Part shown: piece after piece, positions 62,541-64,000 of the stretch
Numbering within the stretch: the first letter of the stretch is position 1
Layout: each line of letters begins with the position of its first letter
DNA from: JAOADN01 sp049323795
GTDB lineage: Bacteria; Pseudomonadota; Alphaproteobacteria; Rhodobacterales; Rhodobacteraceae
Direction: 5' to 3'
Assembly: GCA_049323795.1 (NCBI GenBank)
Contig: JBMOOH010000034.1
Location: 40,224 to 104,223 of the forward strand
DNA length: 64,000 bases
The notes under the pieces: model-generated
What the model saw: the letters and a program-made list of their open reading frames with translations, nothing else
What the model was told of the DNA's origin: nothing
Database searches by the model: none
Position numbers and translations under genes: made by a program

Positions 62541-62557
62541 TGAGGACGGAGGCCGGA

Positions 62558-63586
62558 TCAGCCGAACTTGAGCTTCGAGCGTTCGAGCAGCCTGCCGAAG
62601 ACCGCCTGCGCCTCGCGGGCGAGGCCGGGCTCGTGGGCGCGGGCGTCTTGGGAGCGGCCGGGATCGGCCTTCGCGGACCGGATCTCTTTCGGGGGGGCGG
62701 CCGGAATCTCCAGCCGCCGCGCGATCATCCGCCAGAGAACAGGGTCCGCCCGGATCGCCTCGGAAGGGACAAAGCGGATGTTGGCGAGCGTCTCCTCGAC
62801 CGCGAGCATCGCCCGGTGCGCCTCGATCCATCGCGCGAGCCAGTAGTCGAGCGTGCGGGGATCGCCACGGACCTCGCCGGCCAGGCGGAACGGACGGTGG
62901 GCCGCGCCGAACCCGTGCCGGACGAGCCAGGTCATGCGGTTCCGCGTGAAGGCATCGGCATCGAGGAACCGGAGATGCGCGTCAAGAAGGCCCTGCGCGT
63001 GCTGCAGCGGATCGCGGACCGGGATCAGGATGTCCGACATCGGAAACGCCTTCGCAAGCGGCGCGAGGCGGAGGATGCTGTTGGTGTTCTCCGCAAGATA
63101 CCGCGACGTGCCGGTGCGGCGGAGGACCAGACGGATGAAGTCCCGGTAGGCGGCCATGGCCGCCGCGTCGGGGCTGTGCGGGGCGAGGTGATCGCGCCGG
63201 ATGTAGGCCCTTCCGTCGGCCATGCGCCAGAACACCTCCTCGAAGTCCCCGGGCAGGGACAGGTCCGGACCGGCCCCGCCACCTTGCGCGCCGGGGGCCC
63301 GCCCGTCGCGCCCGGCGCGCCGGAACGGCAGGCGCGCCCAGGTGTTCGGGGCCAGCACGAACGGCATGTCGGCACGGGTGAGCGAGCCGAACTGGCCGGT
63401 CGCGTGCAGCCCGCGCACCAGGCTCGCCGATCCGGCGCGGGCGAGGCCCGTCACGAACACGTTCCTGCCGCTTCCCGCGGGGGAGGTCTTCAGGAAGAGC
63501 GCGCGCTCGATGTCGTGCAGCATTCCGCCCGCACGGCCCAGGGCAAGGCGGTGAAGAAGCCTGTCGAGCGCGGAGGGATCGGGCAC
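62558..63586 (-). CDS. Sulfotransferase-like protein
   Basis: A 342-aa protein. NVFVTGLARAGSASLVRGLHATGQF (42-66) resembles the PAPS 5'-phosphosulfate-binding loop, though the usual R(S/A)GTT form reads RAGSASL. Residues about 175-215 (FPMSDILIPVRDPLQHAQGLLDAH) match the 3'-phosphate-binding strand with Arg and Asp. The family often acts on saccharides or lipids; the substrate is not evident. The C-terminal Pro/Arg/Glu-rich stretch (about 290-320) looks disordered. Confidence 0.75.
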   Translation of the reverse strand: MPDPSALDRLLHRLALGRAGGMLHDIERALFLKTSPAGSGRNVFVTGLARAGSASLVRGLHATGQFGSLTRADMPFVLAPNTWARLPFRRAGRDGRAPGAQGGGAGPDLSLPGDFEEVFWRMADGRAYIRRDHLAPHSPDAAAMAAYRDFIRLVLRRTGTSRYLAENTNSILRLAPLAKAFPMSDILIPVRDPLQHAQGLLDAHLRFLDADAFTRNRMTWLVRHGFGAAHRPFRLAGEVRGDPRTLDYWLARWIEAHRAMLAVEETLANIRFVPSEAIRADPVLWRMIARRLEIPAAPPKEIRSAKADPGRSQDARAHEPGLAREAQAVFGRLLERSKLKFG

Positions 63587-63801
63587 GGGGCACTTTCGGG
63601 CACAGCGGGATGCAGCCGATGGATACGACGCAAGGCACGAGGATTGCCAGAGGCCCGAGAAACCTCTCCGGCACTCCGCGAGGACCGCGGCGGCATTCCG
63701 CCGCCTGCGCCCGGCGGGATGTCGGGGCCGCCGGCGAAAATGCGTCCGGCAGGCCCCCCGGCCCCATTGCGGGCGCGGGGACGGCCGGGAATAGTCGGGG
63801 G

Positions 63802-64000
63802 ATGGCGGACCGGACCCTGCTCTCCTTCGGACACGGATACTGCGCCCGGTTTCTCGCTGCGCGCCTGCGCGCCGAGGGCTGGGCGGTGATCGGCACGACG
63901 CGCGATCCCGGCCGCGCCGCGGCGATGGCCGGGGCGGGGGCCGGGGCGGGGGCCGGGGCGGGGGCCGGGGCGGGGGCCGAGCCCGCGGTCTGGCCGGGCA
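63802..64000 (+). CDS. NAD-dependent epimerase/dehydratase-like protein (5' part)
   Basis: The first 66 codons are in the window; the gene runs off the right edge. MADRTLLSFGHGYCARFLAARLRAEGWAVIGTTRDP has the beta-alpha-beta Rossmann start with GHGYCA as the dinucleotide loop, as in small extended-SDR sugar epimerase-like proteins of Rhodobacteraceae. A 12-bp tandem repeat encodes an Ala-Gly run after residue 42. The ATG at 63802 follows GGGG. Confidence 0.7.
   Translation, partial: MADRTLLSFGHGYCARFLAARLRAEGWAVIGTTRDPGRAAAMAGAGAGAGAGAGAGAGAEPAVWPG
63929..63976 (+). repeat. Four 12-bp tandem repeats in the terminal gene
   Basis: The unit CCGGGGCGGGGG occurs four times without change (63929-63940, 63941-63952, 63953-63964, 63965-63976). 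It encodes an alternating Ala-Gly run in the epimerase-like protein. Confidence 0.9.

Noticed and set aside
60713..63889. A 1058-codon open frame on the plus strand
   Set aside because: It runs antisense through adeC and the sulfotransferase-like gene and has no domain pattern. Its length comes from the rarity of stop codons in this composition.

Overview
The window is a 64 kb, very GC-rich piece of chromosome from an alphaproteobacterium, most likely a member of the Rhodobacteraceae/Paracoccaceae. The reasons are gene content and order: pheA beside a membrane-anchored cytochrome c552 gene (cycM); the hemN / fnrL / uspA / ccoNOQP microaerobic block with TTGA-N6-TCAA boxes; an EF-P gene of the alphaproteobacterial type; and a PhyR-NepR-EcfG general stress locus, which is an alphaproteobacterial hallmark. 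I see no rRNA, tRNA, CRISPR array, insertion sequence or phage gene. The genus cannot be fixed from sequence reading alone.

Layout. 1-8.8 kb: pheA, cycM, a yejABEF-type peptide ABC transporter and a translationally coupled glycosyltransferase. 8.8-15.4 kb: oxygen-limited respiration (hemN, fnrL, uspA, ccoNOQP) with three FNR-type boxes. 15.6-22.9 kb: mixed housekeeping genes (HDAC-like amidohydrolase, nitroreductase, EI24 membrane protein, DUF1467, methylmalonyl-CoA epimerase, response regulator, GNAT, DUF1993, LacI regulator). 22.9-28.2 kb: the four dTDP-L-rhamnose genes in two pairs, rmlDA and rmlCB, separated by an oppositely oriented DegP-type protease gene. 28.3-39.0 kb: a galactoside island with iclR-ugpC diverging from a sugar ABC transporter, GH4 alpha-galactosidase, SDR sugar dehydrogenase, dgoK, dgoA and GH42 beta-galactosidase. 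It reads as uptake and hydrolysis of galactosides followed by the DeLey-Doudoroff (oxidative galactose) route; a galactonolactonase and galactonate dehydratase are not present here. 39.1-43.4 kb: an RND efflux pump and its periplasmic adaptor. 43.5-47.3 kb: a cupin regulator diverging from gabT, then efp diverging from epmA, which encode a translation factor and the ligase that modifies it.

47.5-54 kb is the most interesting part. A phyR gene diverges from a coupled nepR-ecfG-histidine kinase operon. The 82-bp gap holds two overlapping, oppositely directed matches to the EcfG promoter (GGAAC-N17-CGTT). Four further perfect matches (N16 or N17) lie within 4 kb, each directly in front of a small gene: a periplasmic protein of unknown function, csbD, an unknown 147-aa protein and a DUF1328 membrane protein. 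The locus therefore looks like a self-contained stress-response regulon in which regulators and targets sit side by side.

54-64 kb: lolA, a lipoprotein lytic transglycosylase, hspQ, a GGT-like hydrolase with an EamA exporter, HU, an adeC-amn purine operon, a sulfotransferase-like gene, and the start of a sugar-epimerase-like gene cut by the window end. Operons are compact, with many 4-bp ATGA or GTGA stop/start overlaps, and convergent pairs are commonly separated by GC-rich hairpins.
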